Source: Candidatus Fermentibacterota bacterium
Lineage (GTDB): Bacteria; Fermentibacterota; Fermentibacteria; Fermentibacterales; Fermentibacteraceae
DNA length: 64,000 bases
Direction: 5' to 3'
Assembly (NCBI GenBank): GCA_002748705.1
Contig: PDSZ01000001.1
Coordinates: forward strand, 80,734 to 144,733
A model generated the notes under the pieces. That model did not search any database. It was not told where the DNA came from and saw only the letters and a program-made list of their open reading frames with translations. How positions within the stretch are numbered: position 1 is the first letter of the stretch; each line of letters starts with the position of its first letter. Both the position numbers and the translations under genes were made by a program. This document shows positions 17,679 through 26,584 of the stretch, piece by piece.

Positions 17679-18391
17679 TGGAGAACGGTTCTTTCTGGGA
17701 TCATCTCGAGGAGTTCCGCCGCAGGCTGATTACAGTTGTGATTGTTGTGGCGGTTTTCAGCATGATCGCTTTCTTTTTCAGCAGGAAACTTACCGGATAT
17801 GTCGCAGGGACCTCTCCGGTTCCCCTTGCCGCACTGACACCTGCTGAAGCGGTAACAGCGAATATCAGAATATCAGTTACTGCCGGAATTATAGCTTCTG
17901 TTCCTGTGATACTTTTTCAGATATGGCGTTTTGTCTCTCCGGGACTCTACCGAAAAGAGCGAAAATCTGTTCTCGGGGTTACCGCTGCAGGCATCATACT
18001 TTTTTTCGCAGGCGCGGCCTTTGCGTGGTTTGTGATGCGAGGGCCTGCGATAGAGCTTTTCAGAAGCTTCGAGACCGGCAACATAACCGGTATGTGGAGC
18101 GTTTCCAGCTATCTTGGTTTCATAGGCAGGTTCATCATTGTTTTCGGTTCAGCTTTCCAGCTGCCTCTCGCAGTTCTTTTTCTGGCGAAAACCGGAATAG
18201 TTGAACCGTCGGATATCGGAGCCTACAGACGGCATGTGCTTGTAGGGCTGCTGATAATTGCAGCTGTTCTGACCCCTCCTGATCCCCTTACACAGGTAAT
18301 GCTCACACTGCCGCTTTATGTGCTTTTTGAGATAAGCCTTCTGGCAGCTGGAATAGCTTTTCGAAAGAAGGAGACCGGAAGTGCCTTATAA
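17675..18391 (+). CDS. tatC: Sec-independent translocase TatC
   Basis: A 238-residue inner-membrane protein with six predicted membrane segments, the core receptor of the twin-arginine pathway that exports folded proteins. The N-terminal FWDHLEEFRRRL is the diagnostic TatC motif. ISPVTAGI-like and VLTPPDPLTQV segments follow. The start is GTG 17675 or ATG 17678, both overlapping the aroB stop. TatA/TatB are not in the window and must be encoded elsewhere. Confidence 0.95.
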   Translation: MMENGSFWDHLEEFRRRLITVVIVVAVFSMIAFFFSRKLTGYVAGTSPVPLAALTPAEAVTANIRISVTAGIIASVPVILFQIWRFVSPGLYRKERKSVLGVTAAGIILFFAGAAFAWFVMRGPAIELFRSFETGNITGMWSVSSYLGFIGRFIIVFGSAFQLPLAVLFLAKTGIVEPSDIGAYRRHVLVGLLIIAAVLTPPDPLTQVMLTLPLYVLFEISLLAAGIAFRKKETGSAL

Positions 18392-19124
18392 CATGAAGAA
18401 GCTGGTTGAGGCCTGTGGATCAGTTGAGCTTGTAATTCCTGTTTACAATGAAGAGAGAATACTGGTTTCCCAGCTTAGACCGGTTCTTGAGTGGTCTCCG
18501 AAGGGCATGACAGTCACTGTTGTTCAGAACGGTTCCACCGATTCCACCTCCTCCATTCTCAACGATTTGTCCGCTGAGTTCAGCTGCCTGAAGGTTATGA
18601 ACCTTTCAGAACCTGGCTACGGTAAAGCGGTTAAGACCGGGCTTGACGCATCGTCGGGAGATGTGCTCATGGTGGACGACCTTGATGTGCTTGATACCGA
18701 ATTCTGGCATCAGGGGCTGGCACTGATCGGCTTGGGAAAAGCTGATGTGGTACAGGGATCAAAGATACTTGCAGGAAAGAATGATCGCAGACCCGTTGTA
18801 AGAAGAATGGCTTCAAGGGTACTTACTTCACTGCTCAAGCTGCTGCTGGGATTCAGAGGCACAGATACACACGGCCCTAAAATTATGGTTAGAGAGAAAG
18901 TATCAGAAATTCTTCCCCTCTGTGGTGATGAGCCTGATCTCTATCCCTCTGAACTGATAATAAGAATTCAGCGGAAGGGTCTGCGAATAATTGAACTTCC
19001 TGTTTCCCTTGAGGAGATACGGGAAACTCCCCTGGCACTTTACAAAAGGGTTCCCAGGGCGATACGGGATCTGTTCAGACTGAGAAAAAAGCTCGGAAGC
19101 AGGCAGATGATACCTTACCGTTAA
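18381..19124 (+). CDS. Family 2 glycosyltransferase (dolichyl-phosphate mannosyltransferase-like)
   Basis: A 247-residue GT-A fold enzyme with no membrane segment. ELVIPVYNEERIL, VVQNGSTDSTSSIL and DDLDVLD (metal/nucleotide DxD region) are typical of GT2. GYGKAVKTGLDAS matches the DPM1-like branch. It probably transfers a sugar to a lipid carrier or glycan. GTG 18381 is preferred over ATG 18393 because AAGGAG lies 7 nt before it; it overlaps tatC by 11 nt. Acceptor and donor are unknown. Confidence 0.85.
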   Translation: MPYNMKKLVEACGSVELVIPVYNEERILVSQLRPVLEWSPKGMTVTVVQNGSTDSTSSILNDLSAEFSCLKVMNLSEPGYGKAVKTGLDASSGDVLMVDDLDVLDTEFWHQGLALIGLGKADVVQGSKILAGKNDRRPVVRRMASRVLTSLLKLLLGFRGTDTHGPKIMVREKVSEILPLCGDEPDLYPSELIIRIQRKGLRIIELPVSLEEIRETPLALYKRVPRAIRDLFRLRKKLGSRQMIPYR

Positions 19125-19522
19125 CACAAAGTTTGCTGAAACATGGTTTACCGATGAGCTTAATGAAAGCTCAGGACTTTTCAGGCTTACAGACCTTTCT
19201 CTTCACCAAATCGTTGCACTTTCTGCAGAGATAATAGCTCTGTTTAACTCTGCCTGTCGAATCGCTTTTTTGTAACCAATTATATGTCAATAGATTATGC
19301 TCAGTATTATTTCAAAAAGGGAAGTATATGCAGTTATTATGATTTGAGGTAAGGTTTGAAAGATTTCACCTGGCCAGGTTTTGAGACAGAATCTGCGGCA
19401 CTGCCGTTTAGGGAGGTGTATCGCCGGCGTGTCAGGTTCAGATGCCCTTCTCTGTTTTTTGCAATCAGAGGTTTGACAGATAAACATATGTTTACTATTT
19501 TGCTGTAGAAGGGAGGTGAGCC
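19125..19522. other. Intergenic gap, about 400 bp
   Basis: No gene recognised. A stretch of about 50 codons just after the glycosyltransferase stop is open in another frame (ending at the TAA before 19276) but has no usable start. The strong ribosome site GGGAGGTGAG at 19511-19520 serves the next gene. Confidence 0.5.
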
Positions 19523-19774
19523 TTGCAGGAACTGGGTGAGAGAGTGGAGATGATCTGTCATTTCTCAGGGGGCACAGTGCTGCCCTGCCGGTTCCGGTGG
19601 CAGAACCGGGTTTATCATGTGGTCAGGGTTTCCTCCTCATGGGAGAGCAGAAGGGGAACTGTAAGGTTTTTTCATTTTGTGGTAAGAACCTCTGCCAACG
19701 ATGTATACGAGATGCATTTCAATACTGAGACCCTTGGCTGGATCATTGACTGCGAGTACTCCCATGGAGCCTGA
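19523..19774 (+). CDS. Small DUF6504-like protein upstream of dinB
   Basis: An 83-residue protein from TTG 19523, chosen for the strong GGGAGGTGAG just before it. The core has CRFRWQNRVYHVVRV, a spaced Trp, and a C-terminal TLGWIIDCEY. This resembles the DUF6504 pattern (RWRGRxYxVxxV...W) known beside Y-family polymerases in actinobacteria. Here too it overlaps a DinB gene, by 11 nt. A role in translesion synthesis is inferred from context only. The family assignment is from memory of the motif and is not certain. Confidence 0.6.
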   Translation: MQELGERVEMICHFSGGTVLPCRFRWQNRVYHVVRVSSSWESRRGTVRFFHFVVRTSANDVYEMHFNTETLGWIIDCEYSHGA

Positions 19775-20780
19775 AAGAAAGATACTGCATGTGGACATGG
19801 ATGCATTCTTTGCTTCAGTCGAACTTCTCGGCAGAGAGGAACTTCATGGCAAGCCGGTGATTGTAGGCGGCAATTCCATGTTTCGTTCAGTCGTTACCTC
19901 ATGTACATATGAAGCAAGGGAATACGGGGTTCATGCAGGAATGTCCATTGCAGGAGCGCTCAATCTGGTGCCTCATGCTGTGGTGCTTTCAGGAAGTTTT
20001 GACCGTTACAGAACATACAGCCACAGAGTGCTTGAGGTGCTGCTCCGGTTTACTCCCAGAATGCATGCCACAAGCATAGATGAGGCTTTTCTTGATATTT
20101 CCGGAACGGAAGGCCCTGTTCTTGAGAAGGCCGGAAAGATACAGAAAGCGGTTCATGACGCCACCTCTCTCTGGTGTACAGTTGGATGCGGCCCCAACAG
20201 GCTCCTGGCAAAGATGGCTTCCAATCATTACAAACCAAGGGGAACAGGCATTCTCACAGCTGATGACATGGTGAACCTCCCTGTGAGAACAATCTGGGGA
20301 ATAGGCCCAGGAGCTGCTGAGAAACTGGAGGTATTCGGCATAGACACCATCGGAAAACTGCGAACCCTTTCCAGGTCTGTTCTCAGGTCCATAATGGGTG
20401 TTTCAGGGGAGGAAATATACAGGTATGCCAGAGGAATTGATGAGAGGCCGGTACAGTTTTTCGGCCACCTGGAGCCCCCTGAATCCATAGGGAATGAGCA
20501 CACCTTCAGCAGGGATGTCTTCAGCCCTGATGAATACATGCCTGCTCTGGCCATGGTTGCTCAGAAAACCGCCTGCAGGGCCAGAAAATCAGGCTGGCAG
20601 GGGGGGACTGTAACTCTTAAGTACCGTCTTAGAAACATGAAGAGAGTAACAAGAAGGAAGAGGCTGTCGTCTCCAACCGACCAGGACCAGACCATACTCA
20701 GAACAGCAGAAGCCATGGCCCGAAAACACATAGATGAACCTGTAAGGCTTATAGCCCGGATTTCTCATAAATACAATTGA
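19764..20780 (+). CDS. dinB: DNA polymerase IV (Y family), C-terminus altered by IS insertion
   Basis: A 338-residue error-prone translesion polymerase. The start at ATG 19764 gives MEPERKILHVDMDAFFASVE, which holds the first metal ligand. The catalytic TSIDEAFLD, the fingers block VGCGPNRLLAKMASN, and the helix-hairpin-helix IWGIGPGAAEKLEVFGI are all present. The IS1380 left inverted repeat begins at 20752, inside the coding frame. The last nine codons (ARISHKYN and stop) therefore come from the insertion sequence and replace the native end after EPVRLI. The little-finger domain is nearly complete, so activity may persist, but the usual extreme C-terminus (often a clamp-binding peptide) is lost. 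Confidence 0.93.
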   Translation: MEPERKILHVDMDAFFASVELLGREELHGKPVIVGGNSMFRSVVTSCTYEAREYGVHAGMSIAGALNLVPHAVVLSGSFDRYRTYSHRVLEVLLRFTPRMHATSIDEAFLDISGTEGPVLEKAGKIQKAVHDATSLWCTVGCGPNRLLAKMASNHYKPRGTGILTADDMVNLPVRTIWGIGPGAAEKLEVFGIDTIGKLRTLSRSVLRSIMGVSGEEIYRYARGIDERPVQFFGHLEPPESIGNEHTFSRDVFSPDEYMPALAMVAQKTACRARKSGWQGGTVTLKYRLRNMKRVTRRKRLSSPTDQDQTILRTAEAMARKHIDEPVRLIARISHKYN

Positions 20781-20783
20781 AAA

Positions 20784-20845
20784 GGCCGTTTCAAAGTGTT
20801 ATATTACGATGCAAACCAACAACATAACACTCAAAAGAAACGGCC
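20784..20845 (+). repeat. Long hairpin at the 5' end of the IS1380 transposase
   Basis: Two stacked inverted repeats: GGCCGTTTC (20784-20792) with GAAACGGCC (20837-20845), and AGTGTTAT (20795-20802) with ATAACACT (20824-20831). The hairpin lies just before ATG 20851 and could block read-through transcription or hide the ribosome site when transcribed from outside. Confidence 0.7.
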
Positions 20846-20850
20846 AAATC

Positions 20851-22265
20851 ATGAATACACAGTGTCTACCCGATAATGGTCAATTGTCACTCGAATTTCA
20901 AGGGCTCGGGAAAAGAAAAGTTGAAGCCAGGTTTGATGGTGAATACATTTCATCAGATGGCGGTGCACTTCTACTCAGGGAGGTTGAGGCCAGAACAGGT
21001 ATTATCTCCGAGCTGTCAAGTTGTTTTGAGGATCACAGAGATCAGCGATATGTGCAACACCCTCTCAATGATCTTATAGCACAGAGAATCTTTGGGCTCG
21101 CCCTGGGTTACGAAGACCTTATTGACCATGACAGACTCAGAGCAGATCCACTTATCGCAATTGCCCTTGGAAAAACTGATCCTACCGGTGCGCATCGGAG
21201 TAATCCCCAGGATGTCGGTAAGGCTCTTGCCGGTAAAAGCACCCTGAACAGGGTTGAGCTGAGCAGTGAGAGATGTGACAGGTATTGCAAAACCCCTTTT
21301 GATTCTAACCTTATCAGGGAAACGCTTGTGAACTCATTCATCCGTATCACTGAACTGAAGGGTGTACCGAAGAAACTTGTTCTCGATATTGATGCAACCG
21401 ATGATACAATTCACGGCAATCAGGATGGAAAGTTTTTTCACAAGTACTACGATGCTTATTGCTACATGCCTCTGTATATATTTTGCGATGGCCATCCGCT
21501 TGGTGCGAAATTGGGCTGTTCCAGTGCAGATCCGGCAAAGGGAAGTATTGATGAACTGGAGTTCATTGTGGGCAAATTGAGAGCACGCTGGCCGAAGGTA
21601 AGGATAATACTACGAGGAGACTGTGGATTTTGCAGGAGTTACCTTCTTGACTGGTGCGAGGATAACGGTGTTGATTACATCCTCGGCCTTGCGAAGAATA
21701 ACCGCCTGAAGAAAATCATAGGCCGCCAGCTCTATGCTGCCCGCAGAAGGCATGGAAAGACCGGTAAGGCATCCCGGGTGTTTACCTGGTTCTGGTACAA
21801 AACAGAAAAGAGCTGGCGGCACGAGAGACGGGTAATCGCCAAGGCAGAGCACCTTGATAAGGGGCGAACCCTCGATTCATTGTTACCTCTCTGCCAGACA
21901 GTGACCGAAAGCTTTACGAGAAGGTCTATTGTGCCAGGGGTGAGATGGAAAACAGGATCAAGGAACAGCAACTTGATCTGTTTGCCGACAGAACAAGCAC
22001 ACACTGGGTCTCCTCGAATCAGCTGAGGTTATGGTTTTCAACCTTTGCCTACATTCTGCTGAATGCCTGTAGAATACTCGGTATGAAGGGCACCATCTTT
22101 TCCAGGGCTCAGTGCGGGTCAATTCGCTCGAAACTGATGAAGATCGGGACCGCAATCAAGTTCAGTGTAAGGCGGATTTCCATCAGTTTTGCCATCGGCT
22201 ATCCCTGGTATAAAGAATTCTGTCAGATCCACCGGAATATATGTACCATCCCACTGCGCATCTGA
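20851..22265 (+). pseudogene. IS1380-family transposase, single-base frameshift
   Basis: A DDE transposase of IS1380 type. The conserved Asp blocks are LDIDATDDTIHG and LRGDCGFCR. The third acidic residue lies in GEMENRIKEQQLDLFADRT. The frame breaks after HLDKG: the bases at 21861-21864 are a run of four G, and adding one G restores ANPRFIVTSLPDSDRKLYEK and the rest to 22265. As written, the first frame stops at 22026 and lacks the catalytic Glu. The start is taken at ATG 20851; an in-frame ATG at 20809 lies inside the leader hairpin. It is probably inactive unless the deletion is an error or is bypassed by slippage. Confidence 0.88.
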
Positions 22266-22642
22266 GAAATCCTGTGATCCTGCAGAGTATGCCTGAAAAG
22301 GCAGTAGGGGGAGTGTAGCCTCATCACTTGAATGCCGCATTGAAACCGGTGATTGGGTCCGAAATCTCTTTGAAATGATACCGAATCCTATCCATTAACG
22401 AGAAGTGAACCAGAATCAGGCAGAATTCAGTGAAAAATCAGCCCTGAACGAGGGGATATGAGAAATCCGGGCTAAATACTTACTGATGCATAATATCTCT
22501 TTTGCTTGGTCATGTCAAGTGAGGTGGCCTGGGTTGTCAAGAGAGAAAACCTCTCTGCTTAAGGTAGATTTCTTGCCCCTTCCTTCGGCCGCGACGGAGT
22601 GGAGGGCGTGGCCCGTAGCGGAGTGGCTGCCGATGCGTTCTT

Positions 22643-23300
22643 TCATGCTAATTCTCTCTGATCTCTTCTGTAACCGTGGTATCTCTCTGCCGGTGTCTGC
22701 TTGTCCAGGCTCGAATGCCTCGTTGTTGTAGAAATTGATGTACCGCTCAATGTTCGCAAGTACCTCGAAGTAGTCGCTGTATTCGTTCAGGTACACCTTC
22801 TCATACTTCACCGTCCGCCACAAGCGCTCAACCATGATTTTGTCGAAAGCTCTGCCTTTACCGTCCATGCTTATCTGCACACCGGCTGACTTCAAGCGAT
22901 CAGTAAAGATAGTGCTGGTGTACTGGCTTCCCTGATCTGAGTTGAATATTTCCGGTGTACCAGTCTCCAGAGTCCTGTTCAGGCAAGCGGAGAACAAAGC
23001 TGGTATCCATCTCCCAAGAAATGATGTAACTGCTGTAACAGTCCATCACCGCCGCAAGATAGCAGTATCCGTGCTTCATCTTGATGAAGGTTATATCGAA
23101 AAAACATACCTGATCCGGATGGTCTATGGATAATCCCCGCAACAGATGATGCGCTTAAAGATGCAAAACAGGCTTTGCTGCAGGATACCCTTCTGAAAGC
23201 AGGCATTTGTATCGGCGGAAGAACAACAAGCTGAAAAAAAAGAAATCCATGATGGCCTGCGGTTTTACAGGCACACCATGCAGAAGCTTGCAAGTCCAAT
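22643..23300 (-). pseudogene. Decayed IS3-family transposase (OrfB)
   Basis: The integrase-core half of an IS3-type transposase in at least three frames. Reading on the - strand: HHLLRGLSIDHPDQV, then DITFIKMKHGYCYLAAVMDCYS (first Asp), NSDQGSQYTS (second Asp), FDKIMVERLWRTVKYEKVYL (Glu). After a further frameshift comes the normal end RHSSLDKQTPAERYHGYRR with stop at 22643-22645. The first part of OrfB and all of OrfA are missing or unrecognisable. It lies directly beside the IS1380 right end, so this locus has taken repeated insertions. Confidence 0.8.
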
Positions 23301-23759
23301 CTGCATATTTCATAATTTCATAACTTCATAATTATATATTTTAGTAATTCTTTCTTCATTCCATTAATTATAGTAGTATATTAAATATAAATATCTCTTC
23401 GACGATACTGAAAATGATATGATCCAGATTGGTACCATTATAGAAAGTTAATATCTGTTAGTTCTATTTGAAGCAATTTTGCAATTATTCCAAATATAAT
23501 GACGTCCATATTCTCTTGTCTGGGAGTTCATCTGTAAAAGAAATTCGTATTCGTGCTGATCTTCAATACAGGCAAGGGAATGAAATGTGACAGTTGTTGC
23601 AAATACTGACATGCTGATAGTTTGCCGTTCAGTTCAACAGCTTCAATAAGTACCGGGCTGAATGCCTCCCCGATTTGGAAGAGGTTTCAAAACGAAGACT
23701 CAGCCCGGCGCAGACGATATGGCCAGGGAGGTAGTTTTTCAGCGGGAGTTCAGCCAGTC
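23301..23759. other. AT-rich gap after IS remnant
   Basis: No gene seen. The first 200 bp are very AT-rich compared with the surroundings. A perfect 9-bp inverted repeat CCGGGCTGA / TCAGCCCGG lies at 23653-23661 and 23700-23708, 38 bp apart, just downstream of the next - strand gene. It could be a terminator or the edge of a lost element. Confidence 0.4.
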
Positions 23760-24674
23760 TCAGGCAGGACGATCCTTACAGTTGTTCAGATATTTTTGAA
23801 GTGTCTTTTCCAGCCTGTCGGCCCTGGCCGACCCGAATACTGATTCGACGAAGATCAGTGTCAGCTTGTAGAGAATAAACAGAAGCCCCAGAGGAACAAT
23901 GATAACATCCAGAATCCATGAAACACCGGTTCTCAGAAGCAGGTCAGGAAGTTCCCGGGCAAGCGCTCCCATGTCCTCGATGATATCTATGACAAGATAG
24001 AATTTGGGAAAATCTATGGAAGGCAGTTCCTTTTCCCCCAGCAATGAGAATTCGCCTCCTTCAATTGTGATGATATCCCCTTTCTTGATCTCTTCTATTC
24101 TTCTTTCGTATTCCTGCTGAAACTCATCCATTCTGATGTCGAACTCTTCTCTTACCGGCCTGGAGTATCCTTCGGAGAAAAATCCCGATATAAAGAGCGT
24201 GAAAGGTATTGCAAGATAGAATGTGAAGGACAGAATTCCAGTGAAGAACGCTGTTTTTCGAATGGTCGGCTTTTTCATGAACTGGAAGAGAAGAAGGAGC
24301 GCGAAAGTTATTGTGAGAAAAGCAGGGCTGAGTGATTCACAAAGTTTCAGCAGTATCTCTATGACATAGAGGGATGCCAGGCTTACTGTGATGAGTTTCC
24401 ATGCAATGTCTACGGCATCATAGAGGGGCTGTACTATATCGCCCACCTCAATACCTACAATATCGGACCCTTCAACTACAGCAACTATACCCTTCACTGC
24501 GCTGATGGTAATGAACGCGGCAAGAGCTTTTTCCTGTGATTGTTCAACATAGTTCTCCGCTCTTTGAAGAACCACAGCCTTCTGGAGGCTGGCAAGAAGA
24601 CCTGTAACGGACAACACGGCGAAAACAAGCAGTATTCCTGCTGTTATCAGTTTTCTGCGGTCAGGCTTTTTCAA
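23760..24674 (-). CDS. Multi-pass membrane protein, unknown function
   Basis: A 304-residue protein of no recognised family. The basic N-terminus KKPDRRK precedes a hydrophobic segment (TAGILLVFAVLSVTGLLAS). Further segments lie around residues 90-115, 115-135, 145-170 and 255-285. A charged soluble stretch (REEFDIRMDEFQQEYERRIEEIKKG), possibly coiled-coil, lies near 180-205 between membrane segments. No catalytic motif is seen. It stands alone between an IS-rich gap and a methyltransferase gene on the same strand. Confidence 0.6.
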   Translation of the reverse strand: MKKPDRRKLITAGILLVFAVLSVTGLLASLQKAVVLQRAENYVEQSQEKALAAFITISAVKGIVAVVEGSDIVGIEVGDIVQPLYDAVDIAWKLITVSLASLYVIEILLKLCESLSPAFLTITFALLLLFQFMKKPTIRKTAFFTGILSFTFYLAIPFTLFISGFFSEGYSRPVREEFDIRMDEFQQEYERRIEEIKKGDIITIEGGEFSLLGEKELPSIDFPKFYLVIDIIEDMGALARELPDLLLRTGVSWILDVIIVPLGLLFILYKLTLIFVESVFGSARADRLEKTLQKYLNNCKDRPA

Positions 24675-24761
24675 CGGGAATCTCCTCTCTCAGCAATTTA
24701 TAATGATTTCTTGTGCGAAGCTATCTGATCAGTTACTGTTCGCAATTAAGATCTCTTTGCT

Positions 24762-25313
24762 CTATCCTGTTATCACAGAAGTTCTGTCAAAAAAGAGTTT
24801 CGGGCCCCGGGTAACTTTCAGTCCGGCTTTCTGTGCTGCCTGCTTCGTTTTTTCAAAGTCTTTCTTTGTAACATGAATTCGGTGTTCGATCAGAAGGGCT
24901 TTACCTGTCTCTTTAAGAATACCACCTATCTGCCTGAAGAACTCAGTGCGGTTCTCTATCTCGTGCACCACATAGAAAAGGAGAATAAAGTCTGCTTTCA
25001 CCGACAGATTCAGGCTGTTCTTCTCTGTCCTGTGAAGCCTGATAACCTTCTTTCGGGGTGTGTTCTCTATTTTCTTCTGAATTATGTCCAGCATTCCCTG
25101 TTGAAGGTCTGCCGCAATCACAGTTCCCTCCGTCCCTGCCAATTCAGCCATTGGAATAGTGAAGAATCCAGGGCCTGAACCGATATCTATTGCTCTGTCA
25201 CCTGGCCTGATGAAGGGAGCCAGAATCTTCTTCGGGTTATGGATTAGTTTTCTCAACCTGTTATCCAGAATACCGTGAAGTTCAACCGGGCAGACATCAC
25301 TGTTTTTCATCAT
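24762..25313 (-). CDS. Class I SAM-dependent methyltransferase
   Basis: About 183 residues with the Rossmann-like methyltransferase core. Motif I is AIDIGSGPGFFTIPMAE, the acidic end of strand 2 is VIAADLQQGML, and strand 4 is ADFILLFYVVHEI. It belongs to the UbiE-like small-molecule group; the substrate is unknown. The start is set at the ATG at 25313 (MMKNSDVCP), which has GAAGG about 6 nt upstream. An upstream ATG at 25352 is possible but has no suitable ribosome site. Confidence 0.8.
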   Translation of the reverse strand: MMKNSDVCPVELHGILDNRLRKLIHNPKKILAPFIRPGDRAIDIGSGPGFFTIPMAELAGTEGTVIAADLQQGMLDIIQKKIENTPRKKVIRLHRTEKNSLNLSVKADFILLFYVVHEIENRTEFFRQIGGILKETGKALLIEHRIHVTKKDFEKTKQAAQKAGLKVTRGPKLFFDRTSVITG

Positions 25314-25676
25314 TGACATCCTTCTTCCAGAGTTACCTCCCAGAGAAACCATCAGTTAACAGAGGTTATTATTGTTTTGCTACAGATTCAGAACAAGTCT
25401 AATCTGTATTGATGTTTCTATCGGCTTTTCTGTTCTGAGATGAATACTGAAAATATGTACCTTGCAGAACTTCACTCACTTTAAGGAGGAATCAGCATAT
25501 TCTGTTAACTACTTAAAAGCACTGAGCCTGTCTTCCCCATTGGCAGGCTGCCTTAGCTTATACCACTCGCAGTAAACATTTCAACAATCTTACGGGAATA
25601 TCACATTGTCAGTTCTGCGTGAAGAAGTACTGATACTCTTCCACTTACCCCTGACAAGGAGAAATCTCAAGATTAA
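25314..25676. other. Intergenic gap
   Basis: No gene or convincing regulatory structure recognised. It must contain the promoter of the methyltransferase at its left end. Confidence 0.4.
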
Positions 25677-26504
25677 CTACAGCTCTGTAACGGTTATATC
25701 AAAGCCGTTGTAGGTGTTGTCCGGCAGAACAGCAGGAAGCTTGTATTCCGGGTTATCAATAATCTCAGTAACCCTGGTATCAGTTGCCCTAAGAAGCTCA
25801 GGGGTGTTCAGTCTCCATTCATCGCTTATCTCCTGATACCGTCCTGAATAATCCTGCGCTCCAAGGCTGGATGTGATCGTCCAGTAGATATACTCTGTTA
25901 TCTGGCACTCATACATGCAGGTCCGGTCGTAATAGGTATACCATGCATTTTGAGGGTACAGTTCCGGTATTTGCGGAAAGTAGCCGCCTCTGGCTGTATC
26001 CATTGCAACCGATAGTGTGGAACCATGCTGAAGCCCGAACACCTCCGGGTAAGCGCCGGCATATCCGCAGGATGTGATTATGTGCAGAACCTCCTCCAGC
26101 GAAGCGTCAAAGAAGCTGTTCTCGCCGTCAGGATCAAACTCCGGATTAGTTTCGCTGCTGTAGAGGTCCTGCGCCGCCTGAATATCTGAAGGAAGCTTAT
26201 CGAAATCGAATGCCTCGGCTTCACTCTGTGTGGCGAACATCATAATCGTGGCGTTTTTTGAAGCAAGTTCAGCTGCGACAAGTGAATTATCTGCTTTTCC
26301 GTCTTCATCATTATCCAGATACTGGGCAAGAACCATTCCAGCCCTTAGAAGGGTTGTTTCCGATACAGAGGGAGTAGCCCATATTCTTACTCCGAATACA
26401 CTTATCTGTCTGTTGAACCCTTCAGGCAATGATTCTCCTGCAGGTGAAGAGCAGGACACCGCAAGAATTGCAAAAAGAATCAATGCAGTCAGGCGCTTTC
26501 TCAT
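25677..26504 (-). CDS. Conserved-looking lipoprotein with acidic Ca-type loop, unknown function
   Basis: A 275-residue protein with lipoprotein signal MRKRLTALILFAILAVSC (lipobox LAVSC) and GGAG before the ATG. It contains DNDEDGKAD, a calcium-loop-like acidic motif, near residue 65. A second notable block, EEVLHIITSCGYAGAYPEVFG, near residue 135 has Glu and His spaced as in some metal sites, but no true HExxH is present. Aromatic-rich segments (NAWYTYYDRTCMYECQITEYIYW) follow. The family is not recognised. It is probably anchored in the outer membrane or periplasm. Confidence 0.65.
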   Translation of the reverse strand: MRKRLTALILFAILAVSCSSPAGESLPEGFNRQISVFGVRIWATPSVSETTLLRAGMVLAQYLDNDEDGKADNSLVAAELASKNATIMMFATQSEAEAFDFDKLPSDIQAAQDLYSSETNPEFDPDGENSFFDASLEEVLHIITSCGYAGAYPEVFGLQHGSTLSVAMDTARGGYFPQIPELYPQNAWYTYYDRTCMYECQITEYIYWTITSSLGAQDYSGRYQEISDEWRLNTPELLRATDTRVTEIIDNPEYKLPAVLPDNTYNGFDITVTEL

Positions 26505-26584
26505 TTTTACTCCATTTCTAAGCTTCTTCTACTTTCACCGAAGCCATGGGTTCCCGGGAGTAATTGTCTGAACAGGATTGCAAC

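Larger units (their letters stand above)
20752..22474 (+). mobile_element. IS1380-family insertion sequence
   Basis: A 1.72-kb element bounded by perfect 18-bp inverted repeats: TAGCCCGGATTTCTCATA at 20752-20769 and its reverse complement at 22457-22474. It holds one transposase gene in the + direction. The left end lies within dinB. No clear target duplication: the flanks are CTTA/TTAT on the left and AATA on the right, and dinB sequence does not resume on the right. A rearrangement after insertion is therefore likely. Confidence 0.88.
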
